A DNA stretch of 46,422 nt from a virus. Below, piece after piece: positions 24,040-32,888 of the stretch. Made by a program: the position numbers and the translations under genes. How positions within the stretch are numbered: the stretch's first letter is position 1; each line of letters opens with the position of its first letter. The notes under the pieces are model-generated. The model was not told where the DNA came from and ran no database searches. It saw only the letters and a list, made by a program, of their open reading frames with translations. Location: IMG/VR virus record IMGVR_UViG_3300008262_003053, positions 1 through 46,422 of that record; one strand, written 5' to 3'.

Positions 24040-24727
24040 AGATTGCTTTTGCTTCTTCTATAAAGTCATGAGGAAAATTATTTTTAAAACTCTCGAATGC
24101 CAACATTTGTAATTGCTTAAAGGAGGTCGGCATATTGATGTCAATGTTCATAGATTGCATTTTTGGTATTAATTCTTTTCGACGATCCTCACTAATATGG
24201 CTCATAACATCTTTTACTGATATGGGTGCATCGTTATCTCGATAACAGAAAAAATAGTTAATACTTTTTAATTTTCCATCAACAACAAAATAACTGCTAG
24301 GATGCAAACTATATTTGTAAATGCCTAATGTTTTATGAGCTCTAAATATATCTAACATTTGTTCGCGCCAACTAGGCAAAACACTATCATAGTCCTGTTC
24401 TTCAGGCCCTGCTGCTTGCCAAAAATCTATACCATCAATTTCCAAATACAGTTTACGATAATCTAAATCAATTTTAAGTATTTTAGGTATTAAGTCAGGA
24501 AACCTGTTTCGCATCTGAGTCATGTAATTGACTTCCCGCAACCACTTTTCCTCCATTAGAGAAGAATCTATAACTTGATTTTTCCCTTTGTGATAATCTG
24601 TATCATTATGATACCATTTGCAAAACACTTTCTTATCAGTGCTAATAAGACTGGTATAGATTAGATTATTTCTGCAAAGTCCTTTTCCAGGAACATCGTT
24701 GTAGTAATATTCAAAACTTTTTTCCAT
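24032..24727 (-). CDS. Kinase-fold-like protein (degenerate), paralogue-like to 11077
   Basis: This 231-residue protein is read from the inner ATG at 24727, where CTAAGTA lies 4 nt upstream; the frame is open to 24751, but that start has no comparable element. It has an N-lobe-like stretch, then YKYSLHPSSYFVVDGKLKSI then NYFF, which resembles the catalytic loop of kinase-like folds (LHPsNylV..GkLksIdf) with the key Asp replaced. A pseudokinase or an unusual transferase is possible. It precedes a radical SAM gene with 8 nt overlap. Confidence 0.45.
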   Translation of the reverse strand: MEKSFEYYYNDVPGKGLCRNNLIYTSLISTDKKVFCKWYHNDTDYHKGKNQVIDSSLMEEKWLREVNYMTQMRNRFPDLIPKILKIDLDYRKLYLEIDGIDFWQAAGPEEQDYDSVLPSWREQMLDIFRAHKTLGIYKYSLHPSSYFVVDGKLKSINYFFCYRDNDAPISVKDVMSHISEDRRKELIPKMQSMNIDINMPTSFKQLQMLAFESFKNNFPHDFIEEAKAIYD

Positions 24728-24731
24728 GCAG

Positions 24732-24739
24732 TACTTAGC
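24732..24739 (-). promoter_or_regulatory. T4-late-like promoter, operon head of 24727
   Basis: GCTAAGTA on the minus strand, 4 nt before ATG 24727 (CTGC between). The same octamer precedes ATG 32902 on the plus strand. It stands back to back with the plus-strand element at 24741-24748, one base apart. Confidence 0.55.
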
Positions 24740-24740
24740 T

Positions 24741-24748
24741 GATAAGTA
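24741..24748 (+). promoter_or_regulatory. T4-late-like promoter, operon head of 24754
   Basis: GATAAGTA on the plus strand, 5 nt before ATG 24754 (CATGT between). A T4-type start six bases after the element is exactly the A of the ATG. No Shine-Dalgarno is present. Confidence 0.6.
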
Positions 24749-24753
24749 CATGT

Positions 24754-25569
24754 ATGATTAAAGGTATTGGTGGACAGCCCTATATAAATTTAGACCCCTA
24801 CATTGATGTTTTGGGTTTTCAAAATCTTCATCCTGAAATTTGTAAAGGATTTGCAATAGCAAGAGACTTTGCAAAGGAAGGCACTTGGATGACGCCAGGT
24901 TATAAATTTGACGATATGAGTTATATTATAAACTGGAAACCAATTTATAAAGCATTTGACGAGTACCAAAAATTACCAGATGATCATCCTATAAAGTTAC
25001 AAGGACAAGAAATATTTCCAACAGACTTTAAAGATTACAAACAGCGCAATGTGTTTACTCGATATTTAAAAGCTGCTTTAGGTGCAAACGACCCTTACAT
25101 ATATTATTTCCTTTGGGAAGAAGGAGATTGGAACAACCGAAACGGTGTACGAAATCCAACACCAATACAACAACATTTCCCTGGAGTAGTACAGTGGGTT
25201 GAAAATTTAATTGATAATAATGTTATCAAACAGATAGGTCGGGTAATATTTTTTCATTGCGAACATAACGGGTTAGCTTTTGAACACAGAGATTTAGATG
25301 CCCGTAATGGAGTACTTGAAAATAATTATTATACTACACACCGCCATGAATTTATACATATTAGATACAGAACTAAACGAGGGTTTTATGTATGGGATCC
25401 TGATACAAAAAACAAAGTCTATATAAATTCCAACGCTGCATTTTGGAATGACGAGGATTGGCACGGTGGCGATTGTTCAACTGAACAAGAATATGGTATG
25501 AGGGTTGACTGTGTATTCACTGATGAATTTAGAAAAAAGATCGGAATAGATCATTTAGAAGGTTATTAA
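24754..25569 (+). CDS. HxD...H iron oxygenase-like protein, long form
   Basis: In this 271-residue protein, AFEHRDLD (His178, Asp180) and DWHGGDC (His237), about 57 residues apart, give the HxD...H triad, with YGMRVDCVF downstream suiting a 2-oxoglutarate-binding Arg. The N-terminal 160 residues are additional and are rich in aromatic sequence. It resembles the other HxD proteins only in the core. First gene of the plus operon 24754-28323; 1 nt separates it from the next gene. Confidence 0.65.
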   Translation: MIKGIGGQPYINLDPYIDVLGFQNLHPEICKGFAIARDFAKEGTWMTPGYKFDDMSYIINWKPIYKAFDEYQKLPDDHPIKLQGQEIFPTDFKDYKQRNVFTRYLKAALGANDPYIYYFLWEEGDWNNRNGVRNPTPIQQHFPGVVQWVENLIDNNVIKQIGRVIFFHCEHNGLAFEHRDLDARNGVLENNYYTTHRHEFIHIRYRTKRGFYVWDPDTKNKVYINSNAAFWNDEDWHGGDCSTEQEYGMRVDCVFTDEFRKKIGIDHLEGY

Positions 25570-25570
25570 A

Positions 25571-26170
25571 ATGAAAGAAGTTGTATACAGTGAAATGCCA
25601 AAAGTGGTGCTTTATGAAGATGTATTAGATCACGAGTTTTGCGACTATGTAATTAACAAGTTTACTAAGGCCGGGATGAACCCTAGAGCAGGTTGGGAAT
25701 CCTATCAGCAGTCAGATGGGCAAGTTCACGAAGGTATAGAACAGCGTAACATAAGTTGGAATACTCCCCAAGAAATTAGAGAATACTTTTGGGCAATCAT
25801 AACACGAGTAACCGGTGTTCCTCGCAGTCATATAGAAGCAGGAGACATTTATAGATACGATGCTAGTCAGTTTTTTGATTTACACGTAGACTACCCTGTT
25901 GATCCTAAGAGAATTGATTATTATAAAAATGGCGGTGACAGAAAACATACTGCTATCTTTTATCTTAACGAAGATTACGAAGGCGGAGTTTTAGACTTTC
26001 CTGTTTTAGGATTTTCTATTAAACCAAAAAAAGGATCTATGGCATGGTTAGAATATGATTATCCAGACGAAATAGTTAATCAAAATAGTGTGCATGAATC
26101 TACTCCTATCTTAAAAGGTGAAAAGTGGATCTGTGCTACCTTTATAGCAAATGGACCTAGAGTTGAATAA
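25571..26170 (+). CDS. 2-oxoglutarate/Fe(II) dioxygenase, prolyl 4-hydroxylase type
   Basis: This 199-residue protein has the full P4H/PKHD-type pattern: YRYDASQFFDLHVDYP (His105, Asp107), an HTAIFYLNEDYEGGVLDFP strand, then VHESTPILKGEKW (His175 with Lys182 or Lys185 for 2-oxoglutarate). It is the most canonical oxygenase in the block. Typical substrates are prolyl residues in peptides or free amino acids; the one here is unknown. It begins 1 nt after the previous stop and ends just before the next radical SAM gene. Confidence 0.85.
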   Translation: MKEVVYSEMPKVVLYEDVLDHEFCDYVINKFTKAGMNPRAGWESYQQSDGQVHEGIEQRNISWNTPQEIREYFWAIITRVTGVPRSHIEAGDIYRYDASQFFDLHVDYPVDPKRIDYYKNGGDRKHTAIFYLNEDYEGGVLDFPVLGFSIKPKKGSMAWLEYDYPDEIVNQNSVHESTPILKGEKWICATFIANGPRVE

Positions 26171-26171
26171 T

Positions 26172-27101
26172 ATGCAAGAAAAAATAAAGTTAACAGAGAA
26201 TCTTGGAATCATCGTTAACAATTTGTGTAACTTAACGTGTAGTCACTGCACAGGTCTAGCCTTGTATGATTTTCTTGGAACATTCAAATGGACAGATTGG
26301 GAACATAGATATAAAAAATGGGCGGAATTAATTGACGTTGATGCTATATCATTTGCAGGTGGTGAACCATATTTACACCCAGAGCTTGAACTATGGTTTG
26401 ACAACATTAGAAATTTATGGCCTACTGCTAGATTAGAAATGTATACGAATGGAACTAGATTGTCCAGAAGAAAAGAACTTTCAAGAAAGTTTATTGCAGA
26501 CGGCAATACTAATCTTATTATTTCCTGTCATGACGAAAGTATGTTTGATCAAATGCATCAAGATGCATTAGATATTCTTGAGCCGTGGATAGATCAACTT
26601 AGAAAAACAGAAAAAGAACATGTTGAATTTCAACAACCTAGAACTATAAAATATTTTCTTAATAATGTTCCTGTGTGTACTGTACAGCAAATTACAGAAA
26701 TGGCTCCGCCCTATCATAAGATTGTAGACAACGGAACGTTATATTTTGAAATGAACGGCGATCAAGAAGAAAGCCACTCTAAATGTCCTTGGAGAGACAA
26801 CTACACTTTGCAACATGGATTACTTTACAAGTGTACGGCATTGACTAATTATCCCGAAGCTAAACTACAGGTCAAATTTGAAGATGAAGCAGTAAGGATA
26901 TTAGATCAACATCCTGGATGTGATCCGTTTGACGATACTGAAATAATTAAAAAGTTTATTAACAACTTGCCTAATTCTGTAAGTGCCTGTAGTTTGTGTG
27001 CTTTTGATAAACAAAAAGATACGTTGTCACTGAGCAGAAAGGTTGTCTTAGATCCAAGCAAAAAAACTAAGATGCGCCAATTTAAAATAAAACAAATTTA
27101 A
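26172..27101 (+). CDS. Radical SAM protein
   Basis: This 309-residue protein has CNLTCSHC (Cys19, 23, 26), SFAGGEPYL and C-terminal cysteines (KCPWRD, YKCTAL, then CSLCAF), again SPASM-like. ATG 26172 follows the preceding stop by 1 nt; an upstream in-frame ATG at 26151 would overlap the oxygenase gene. It lies between two oxygenase genes in one operon, so the pair may act in sequence on one substrate, which is inference. Confidence 0.8.
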   Translation: MQEKIKLTENLGIIVNNLCNLTCSHCTGLALYDFLGTFKWTDWEHRYKKWAELIDVDAISFAGGEPYLHPELELWFDNIRNLWPTARLEMYTNGTRLSRRKELSRKFIADGNTNLIISCHDESMFDQMHQDALDILEPWIDQLRKTEKEHVEFQQPRTIKYFLNNVPVCTVQQITEMAPPYHKIVDNGTLYFEMNGDQEESHSKCPWRDNYTLQHGLLYKCTALTNYPEAKLQVKFEDEAVRILDQHPGCDPFDDTEIIKKFINNLPNSVSACSLCAFDKQKDTLSLSRKVVLDPSKKTKMRQFKIKQI

Positions 27102-27103
27102 TC

Positions 27104-27598
27104 ATGAATTATTTAGGCAACTACATCGATTGTATCAAAGATGAATGGATAGATGAAATACTATCCATGGAGGGTAAAGCCAGACCTAGAGATTGGCCTC
27201 CTGCATATAAACACGAAAGTTATGAATACGATCGTGCCAAAGAAGCAGGATACGATTTAAACGGAGTTCATTGGTATGTAATAGACAAAGGTGAAACTAG
27301 TTTTGAAATTACGTTTCCTTTTTTAAAAAATGAATTTCACTGGTGGGTTACAAAACTATATCCTGGTCAGTTTATGCCTATGCATTCCGATCCGCATGTA
27401 CACGGACGTAATGCGATACGATATTGGATGCCGTTACAAGATTATATTCCTGGACATATTTTTATTATAAATGACCAACTTATTACAGGATACAAAAAAG
27501 GCGACATGTATTCGTTTGTTGATTCCCAGGACATACATGGTGCAGCCAACATTGGACATACAGTTCGATTATCTTTATTGATAACGGATTATCTATGA
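27104..27598 (+). CDS. HxD...H iron oxygenase-like protein, short form
   Basis: In this 164-residue protein, PMHSDPH (His94, Asp96) and DIHGAANIG (His145), 49 residues apart, form the metal triad. Preceding KLYPGQF matches the segment LYPGQ/LEPRE seen before the HxD in its relatives at 20370, 20945 and 29445. Two nucleotides separate it from the preceding gene; the ATGA overlap with the SGNH gene shows coupling. Substrate unknown. Confidence 0.7.
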   Translation: MNYLGNYIDCIKDEWIDEILSMEGKARPRDWPPAYKHESYEYDRAKEAGYDLNGVHWYVIDKGETSFEITFPFLKNEFHWWVTKLYPGQFMPMHSDPHVHGRNAIRYWMPLQDYIPGHIFIINDQLITGYKKGDMYSFVDSQDIHGAANIGHTVRLSLLITDYL

Positions 27599-28323
27599 AG
27601 ATAGGGTTCTTTGGCGATAGCTTTTGCATGGAGGAAAGCAACTTTCACAGTTGGGGCAAAGGTTATGAAACTTATATACGTAAACTCAAAAAACATTATG
27701 AAGCTGAAATAGTTTGCCTAGGACACGGTGGAAGTTCTGTTTGGGATGTCATATTAAATCAATTTCCGCAACACCAAGACAATTTACCAGATGTAAGTAT
27801 CTTTTGCTGGACCGACTGTCATAGGCTGTTTAATACAAAAATTAGAAATATAGGACTATGGGTATTAGACCCGGTGCATCGAAAAGACCCAGTTGTTAAT
27901 GCTATACATTGGTTCAATCGAAAAACATACGATGCAGCTAGGGAATACTATACTCACATACACGATGAGGAAAAGGCTATTAGGGAGATGCAAGCGGCCT
28001 GGTATCACTTTGATACAACTGTACTAAAGCCTTTAGAAAGCAAAACTAAAATTATCCATATGTGGAGTTTTGGTAATATACAAAAACGCAATACAGATCG
28101 CTCAGTGGATCCAGAGAATGTAACATACGATTATAGATGGTCTTCGGGAATGGAAATAAGACCGTCTCTGTCTTGTTTCAGACACGAAGGTCCTAAATTT
28201 CATCATGCAGCAAATCACATAGGTACAGATGAATCGAACTCAAAAGTAGCCGATGTAATTATCAATGCTATAGATAACTACGAAAGTGGAAAATTAGTAG
28301 TTTACGATAAACCTTGTAGGTAA
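27595..28323 (+). CDS. SGNH/GDSL-type hydrolase
   Basis: This 242-residue protein has FFGDSFCM at the N-terminus (Ser9 in the GDSF block), GHGGSS (glycine and oxyanion blocks), a TDCHR segment and, near the C-terminus, HAANHIGTDESNSKVADVI, which could supply the catalytic His. The catalytic Asp before it is not certain. Such hydrolases deacylate sugars or lipids. Last gene of the plus operon; its end abuts the converging gene at 28324. Confidence 0.65.
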   Translation: MKIGFFGDSFCMEESNFHSWGKGYETYIRKLKKHYEAEIVCLGHGGSSVWDVILNQFPQHQDNLPDVSIFCWTDCHRLFNTKIRNIGLWVLDPVHRKDPVVNAIHWFNRKTYDAAREYYTHIHDEEKAIREMQAAWYHFDTTVLKPLESKTKIIHMWSFGNIQKRNTDRSVDPENVTYDYRWSSGMEIRPSLSCFRHEGPKFHHAANHIGTDESNSKVADVIINAIDNYESGKLVVYDKPCR

Positions 28324-29448
28324 TTATAACAAACGCCATGTAGGCGTAACGTCAGTAAATTTTACAGGCATGGTTGTATGAACATGAGCATTAGGAAGCA
28401 ATGTTTTAATTTTACTAATTAAACTTGTTTCTTTGTGCAGACGATAGTTGTAACTGTAGAAGAAATAAGTGCCTTCGTAATTAAATATGTTCGATAAGGT
28501 TATAAGTGTATCTTCTATAGTTGTATCAATAGTTGACAGTAACTTATCATCTTGCAATAAATCACAAAGTATAAACTCATAATGCGGGTATTGTTTGTTC
28601 CAATAATCTAAAGAAGACTGATTATAGTCGTACATTACAATTTTAGTCTGTTCATTAGAATAGTTTTTGAACCATATCCCACTTGCAGGCGTTACAATTT
28701 GTTTATACACTTTAGCAGGAACATTAATTTCTTCAGTATTATTAGTATGGATGAAATTTTCTCTGCAATAATGAAGTCTGTTATACGCCCAACTTAAATT
28801 TTTATAAAAATCTGTTGGACTTTCTGGATAAAAATGTTTTTTATTATTTCGTATGCTCTCGTCAAATACTAACATTGGAAGATCTTGCTCAAAGCCTACA
28901 CTAAGAATATTCCATCCGTGGCATTGATGACTGTATTCTCTAGAATCATCACCCACGCTGACCCACTTAGGAGTGTAATCGTCATGCCAGTTTTCACCAC
29001 TACGCCAAGGTATCCATTGTTTGTGTTTGAATCCTAGGTTCTGTTTTCCTATTTTAGGCTTGTCTAATTTTTTATAGTATTCTAAATTAACAACGTAACA
29101 TTGATGATGTAACTCATAATACGCATCTCCTCTATCTAATATGTGTCCTGCAATAAAGAAATCTTGTTTAATAAGATCTTTTAAGTTATTAAAAAAAGAA
29201 TTACCGTTAATAAATTCAGTACCTGTAGAAAATACAACTGCGTATTTGTAAGTTAAATTTGAAGCGTATTCTAGCAATGCATCCTCGTCAATCCATTGCA
29301 ATACATCATAACCTTTTAAATGCAACGTTGCTAGAACGCCATCCGCTTGATTTATGATTAAATTTCTAAAGTCGTTTTGATATAACCTAGTATTGTCAAC
29401 AAAACAAAAAACAATGTCTTTATTGCGATTAGATGAAATGATATTCAT
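28324..29448 (-). CDS. Unknown protein, possibly two-domain transferase-like
   Basis: This 374-residue protein has no clear family. The N-terminal part has FFIAGHILDRGDAYYELHHQ then CYVVNLEYYKKL, a pattern of surface-glycan transferase-type proteins. The C-terminal part (TKIVMYDYNQSSLDYW, then YEFILCDLLQ, then DTLITLSNIFNYEG) follows the strand order of a methyltransferase-like Rossmann fold. Both are pattern impressions. It is the last gene of the minus operon 32862-28324 and overlaps the preceding oxygenase gene by 4 nt. Confidence 0.45.
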   Translation of the reverse strand: MNIISSNRNKDIVFCFVDNTRLYQNDFRNLIINQADGVLATLHLKGYDVLQWIDEDALLEYASNLTYKYAVVFSTGTEFINGNSFFNNLKDLIKQDFFIAGHILDRGDAYYELHHQCYVVNLEYYKKLDKPKIGKQNLGFKHKQWIPWRSGENWHDDYTPKWVSVGDDSREYSHQCHGWNILSVGFEQDLPMLVFDESIRNNKKHFYPESPTDFYKNLSWAYNRLHYCRENFIHTNNTEEINVPAKVYKQIVTPASGIWFKNYSNEQTKIVMYDYNQSSLDYWNKQYPHYEFILCDLLQDDKLLSTIDTTIEDTLITLSNIFNYEGTYFFYSYNYRLHKETSLISKIKTLLPNAHVHTTMPVKFTDVTPTWRLL

Positions 29449-29930
29449 TTTAGTGTACTAACCTGACAACTATAAAAGTTAGTTGATCCACAGTTTGCTG
29501 CCCAATGTTCTACTTCACTGTCAAAGTACCAAACATCTCCAGCCTTCCAATCTGTTAATACTAAGTCGCCCAGCTGAACTATATGTCCAGGTGCCCAGTC
29601 TTCTAGCATTACTAGATAACGTATACACTCTTCAACTGGAACATTCTTTTTAGTTTTAAGCATATAGAATCCATCTCGGTGTACGGGTATCATTTCTCTT
29701 GGCTCAAGAGTTAGCCAGCACACACTACCTTCTTCTACATATAACGCATCGTAAAACTTTGTCCAGCATTCTGGCAACTGCTCGTTAAACGATTGCTTCA
29801 GCATGATTGTTGGCTCTTTATAATTTTCATGAGGAACAGCATGTGGAGCAATTGGTGTAGTATGTTCTGCAACATACGACTTTAATGCTTCCTTCCAAAA
29901 TGGAATTATCTTTTGTGCTTTACCTTTCAT
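29445..29930 (-). CDS. HxD...H iron oxygenase-like protein, short form
   Basis: In this 161-residue protein, TLEPREMIPVHRDGFYM (His84, Asp86) and EVEHWAANCG (His142) give the triad, with the W-x-A-N-C-G block seen in relatives at 20370 and 20945. It sits between the amidinotransferase gene and the unknown gene, overlapping by 4 nt on each side. The substrate may be an amino-sugar or arginine-derived group given the neighbours, which is inference. Confidence 0.7.
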   Translation of the reverse strand: MKGKAQKIIPFWKEALKSYVAEHTTPIAPHAVPHENYKEPTIMLKQSFNEQLPECWTKFYDALYVEEGSVCWLTLEPREMIPVHRDGFYMLKTKKNVPVEECIRYLVMLEDWAPGHIVQLGDLVLTDWKAGDVWYFDSEVEHWAANCGSTNFYSCQVSTLK

Positions 29931-30982
29931 TGAAAGTAGTCCTCTAATGTGCCTTTACGGCGTAGGTCCAGTGTAGCACAATGTAAGCCGCCACTTAATG
30001 TCATAGCATGTCTAAACTGTATAGGAATACAATCAATGCCGTGTTTCTCTAACACTCGCATTAACGGTTCTTGTTTGCTGTCGCAAATAATAGTGCTAGG
30101 ATTAACACTAAGTATGTTCATACCAATGTATGGACTGCATGGTGCAACACCGCCTGGGACTTTACTTCCCTGTGCTACACAATCTTCAAAGTAAATCTTA
30201 TCCCACTTTTCAAATAACTTAGGACAGTTATCTGGATTAACGCGAGTACTGTTTAGTAATACAAGTCCTGGACGTAATGGAACAATGGTGCTGTCCATGT
30301 GTGCAAAACTATAGATATGTTCAGCCGCATGTACACGATAACCTCTACGTTCTAATACATTACGCAACCATTTAAGTCCCCAATGATTACCTGTGTTACT
30401 AATTTGAAACAGTATGTCTTTACCTAGTCTAACACAGTTAGGTGCATCGAACACAGGCTCTAAGTTGTTAAGACTTGGGACACCCTTGATATCTGCAAAC
30501 TGATAACTGTCATCAGATAATATAGGCTTAGGAGCAGAGATCCACTCGACTCCATCTTCAATTGCTTCAAGCATTATTTTATGGTACGCACGAGTTTCAA
30601 AGTATCTAGCGCGACACGGACTAGGAGTTTCAATTACTAAGTCGCCTAGTGGCAATAACAAATCACGTGGACACCAAGTATACCATCCTGTGGTAGTCCA
30701 TTTGGGTGTGCTGAACTCTACACTTGTATCTTGTACTTCAGGTCTATGTACAATAACACCCAAGTTCTTTAATGTGTTAGCAAGTCCATCAGCATCTTCA
30801 TTTGCTTCGTCTATCATTGCTTGCGGATACTGACCTTCTAATGGTTTAATTTGGTCCATAGGATAGTTAGTATAACTCATGCTCATAGTGCTTGCATCTA
30901 CAGTAGGCACTCTAGCATTGTCGGCTCGGCCAACAATAATTTCTTCTAATGGATCCCAATGGTTATGTGTTGATATTTGCAT
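29927..30982 (-). CDS. Amidinotransferase-like protein
   Basis: This 351-residue protein has the family start HNHWDPLEEIIVG and the C-terminal catalytic block SGGLHCATLDLRR, with Cys335 as nucleophile, and the mid-protein AHMDSTIVPLRPGLVLL, whose His and Asp complete the site. These motifs define the guanidine-modifying (GME) glycine/inosamine amidinotransferase group, which transfers an amidino group from arginine to an amine. Length is close to normal. Neighbours include an aminotransferase and a glycosyltransferase-like protein, so a guanidinylated amino-sugar product is conceivable. Confidence 0.8.
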   Translation of the reverse strand: MQISTHNHWDPLEEIIVGRADNARVPTVDASTMSMSYTNYPMDQIKPLEGQYPQAMIDEANEDADGLANTLKNLGVIVHRPEVQDTSVEFSTPKWTTTGWYTWCPRDLLLPLGDLVIETPSPCRARYFETRAYHKIMLEAIEDGVEWISAPKPILSDDSYQFADIKGVPSLNNLEPVFDAPNCVRLGKDILFQISNTGNHWGLKWLRNVLERRGYRVHAAEHIYSFAHMDSTIVPLRPGLVLLNSTRVNPDNCPKLFEKWDKIYFEDCVAQGSKVPGGVAPCSPYIGMNILSVNPSTIICDSKQEPLMRVLEKHGIDCIPIQFRHAMTLSGGLHCATLDLRRKGTLEDYFQ

Positions 30983-32018
30983 GTCTGTATGCTCTTACTA
31001 AATGTGAAAATCCTTTTTGGTTAAACCAATGGTCTATTTCGGATTGCTCAATGCCAAATTTTATTTTAATAGCATCTAGTATTTTACTATTTTCTAATGC
31101 TAATGTAAAGAACAAATTGTAGTTATGTTCTATATCTTGTTCTATTTTGGATTGATTAGATTTATAGTTTTGTAAAAAATATTTTGTGTTAATAACAATG
31201 GCATTTAATTGGTCTTCTTCTGTGGGCAAATACGCATAATCTTGTATTAACATATATTCTTCAAATGTTTTAAACCCCAACTCTTTAATGTATTCAAACA
31301 TTTCTGAATTTGATGCGTGTAAAAATGGATGACGTTGTACAAACACTCGATAGGTTTTTTCAGTTAGATATTTTGATGATAAGTCACTATCACTAGTACC
31401 TTCGGATATAATACTAAGTACCGTGCTGTTATAAATTGCTGGATCTAGCCATCCTATATCTTTAGTCCATTCGTTATCCGCTGGGTCAGTACCGTAGTGT
31501 TTAGAAGATTCGTATATAGAGTCAACTGCTCGACATAATGACATTACATTATTATACTCGTCGCCTACAAACTGTTTACACCAATTTTCTTGTTCTCTAG
31601 TCCACGGTTTAAAAAACGACCATTCTGCATTAGTTAACAGTCCTGCTTTTCTAAATTTGTTTATTAGTCCAATACGATTTGGTCTATTTGGTACTCCACC
31701 TAAGAATAAAAATTTATCAGCAGAACTATTCCACTTATAAGTATCCTTATTTTTATAACTAAGATATGTAGTATGTAAAAAAAAATTAAACGGAACAACT
31801 TTTGAATATGTGGTGTTAGTATCAGCAATTCCAGGTACAATGTACAAGTCTACCTCTTTGCTGATACGTTCAACTAGTGGCCCTGGATTTTCGTGTATGA
31901 ATCCGTCGGCCAACATTAGTCCCAATACAGTACTTGAGTTACCTATTTCTGATTTTAAAAGATTATATTTTTCTTCTTCAGGAATAGCAAATGTTTCTAA
32001 GTTAATAATTTTATACAT
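30963..32018 (-). CDS. Glycosyltransferase-like protein
   Basis: In this 351-residue protein, a mid-to-late segment (SSKYLTEKTYRVFVQRHPFL then FKTFEEYML) resembles the TEK...P motif of fucosyltransferase-like and surface-glycan transferases found in phages, and LFLGGVPNRPNRIGLINKF resembles the donor-domain start. I do not recognise the full fold, so donor and acceptor are unknown. The C-terminal 60 residues are helical. It overlaps the amidinotransferase gene by 20 nt and the aminotransferase gene by 8 nt. Confidence 0.5.
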   Translation of the reverse strand: MYKIINLETFAIPEEEKYNLLKSEIGNSSTVLGLMLADGFIHENPGPLVERISKEVDLYIVPGIADTNTTYSKVVPFNFFLHTTYLSYKNKDTYKWNSSADKFLFLGGVPNRPNRIGLINKFRKAGLLTNAEWSFFKPWTREQENWCKQFVGDEYNNVMSLCRAVDSIYESSKHYGTDPADNEWTKDIGWLDPAIYNSTVLSIISEGTSDSDLSSKYLTEKTYRVFVQRHPFLHASNSEMFEYIKELGFKTFEEYMLIQDYAYLPTEEDQLNAIVINTKYFLQNYKSNQSKIEQDIEHNYNLFFTLALENSKILDAIKIKFGIEQSEIDHWFNQKGFSHLVRAYRHANINT

Positions 32019-32862
32019 GAAAATGCTTATACAAACCTAATCTATTAGTAGGGCCGCCTCGGTTGTATTCTGGGTAAGAGTTGTTCGTGTCGATTCCAAA
32101 CAATACAGTATTACTAGGTGTAACACCTAAACTGTTACATAAGTTCATTTGTTCTTGCAAATACTTTTCTACTACATAATCAGGAGAAAATTGTTCCATT
32201 AATTTCACTCCTAACGATGCACCTATGCGATTAGTATATCCTATTTTATGTAACATTAAAAGAGAATCGTCATCGTCTGTTCTAGTTAACCGCATACCCA
32301 CACGAGCATACGCAAGCGGAAATGTCTTAGACAAACTAAACGTAATATCTGTAATGCATCTATGATCAAAGTTAAAATTAATATTAGAGCATACACCAAA
32401 GTATACGCAATCAACTAGTACAGGCACATTAAGATTTGAACATGTTTGCAAAACTTGTTGCATTTGTGAATGTTCGTTCCCAGTATCCGAAAAAGGCAAA
32501 CTAATAACGACAGCGTCGTTATCATCTATTGTGTCATCTTCCAAAAACTTCCAATCCCAATTACGCCACGCTATTTGATGATATACATATTCGCCTTTAA
32601 AACAACGGAATCGTCGTTTGTTGTTCTTCATGTAAAATTTATCAAACGCTTCAGTTGTACCGTTTGAATAAGCTGCATAAGGAAATTGTTCTAGCCCGTT
32701 AAATGAATTAAGTTTAGATGAAGTAATCCAACCTAAATATTTTTTACAAAAAGTGTCGCAATCTACTTGCAATAAATCAGGTAGACTGTTAAGTATTTGT
32801 AAATCCATTATGGCAAATGATCCGCCAAAAGGCAATGATCTTTTATCGTTGGGCAAGGTCAT
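32011..32862 (-). CDS. PLP-dependent fold-type I aminotransferase-like protein
   Basis: This 283-residue protein has SNGTTEAF (PLP phosphate-binding and substrate motif), a VLVDCVYFG strand (Asp151, Tyr154, cofactor contacts) and TFSLSKTFPLAYARVGM with Lys179 as the likely Schiff-base lysine. At 283 residues it is shorter than the usual 350-400, lacking part of the small domain. It starts the minus operon that also encodes the amidinotransferase; a TATAAGTA late-type element lies 5 nt before ATG 32862. Confidence 0.7.
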   Translation of the reverse strand: MTLPNDKRSLPFGGSFAIMDLQILNSLPDLLQVDCDTFCKKYLGWITSSKLNSFNGLEQFPYAAYSNGTTEAFDKFYMKNNKRRFRCFKGEYVYHQIAWRNWDWKFLEDDTIDDNDAVVISLPFSDTGNEHSQMQQVLQTCSNLNVPVLVDCVYFGVCSNINFNFDHRCITDITFSLSKTFPLAYARVGMRLTRTDDDDSLLMLHKIGYTNRIGASLGVKLMEQFSPDYVVEKYLQEQMNLCNSLGVTPSNTVLFGIDTNNSYPEYNRGGPTNRLGLYKHFHV

Positions 32863-32867
32863 AATAT

Positions 32868-32875
32868 TACTTATA
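32868..32875 (-). promoter_or_regulatory. T4-late-like promoter, operon head of 32862
   Basis: TATAAGTA on the minus strand, seven of eight bases of TATAAATA, 5 nt before ATG 32862 (ATATT between). A T4-type start would fall on the A of the ATG. It faces the plus-strand element at 32889-32896 across 13 nt. Confidence 0.6.
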
Positions 32876-32888
32876 ACATCAGCTGACA

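Noticed and set aside
24727-24751. Earlier start (24751) for the kinase-like gene.
   Set aside because: The ATG at 24727 has a TAAGTA element 4 nt upstream, as at the other operon heads; 24751 would lie across the divergent promoter region.
28330-28352. Weak hairpin ACGCC/GGCGT between converging genes at 28324 as a terminator.
   Set aside because: The 5-bp stem lacks a T tract and lies inside the end of the minus-strand gene.
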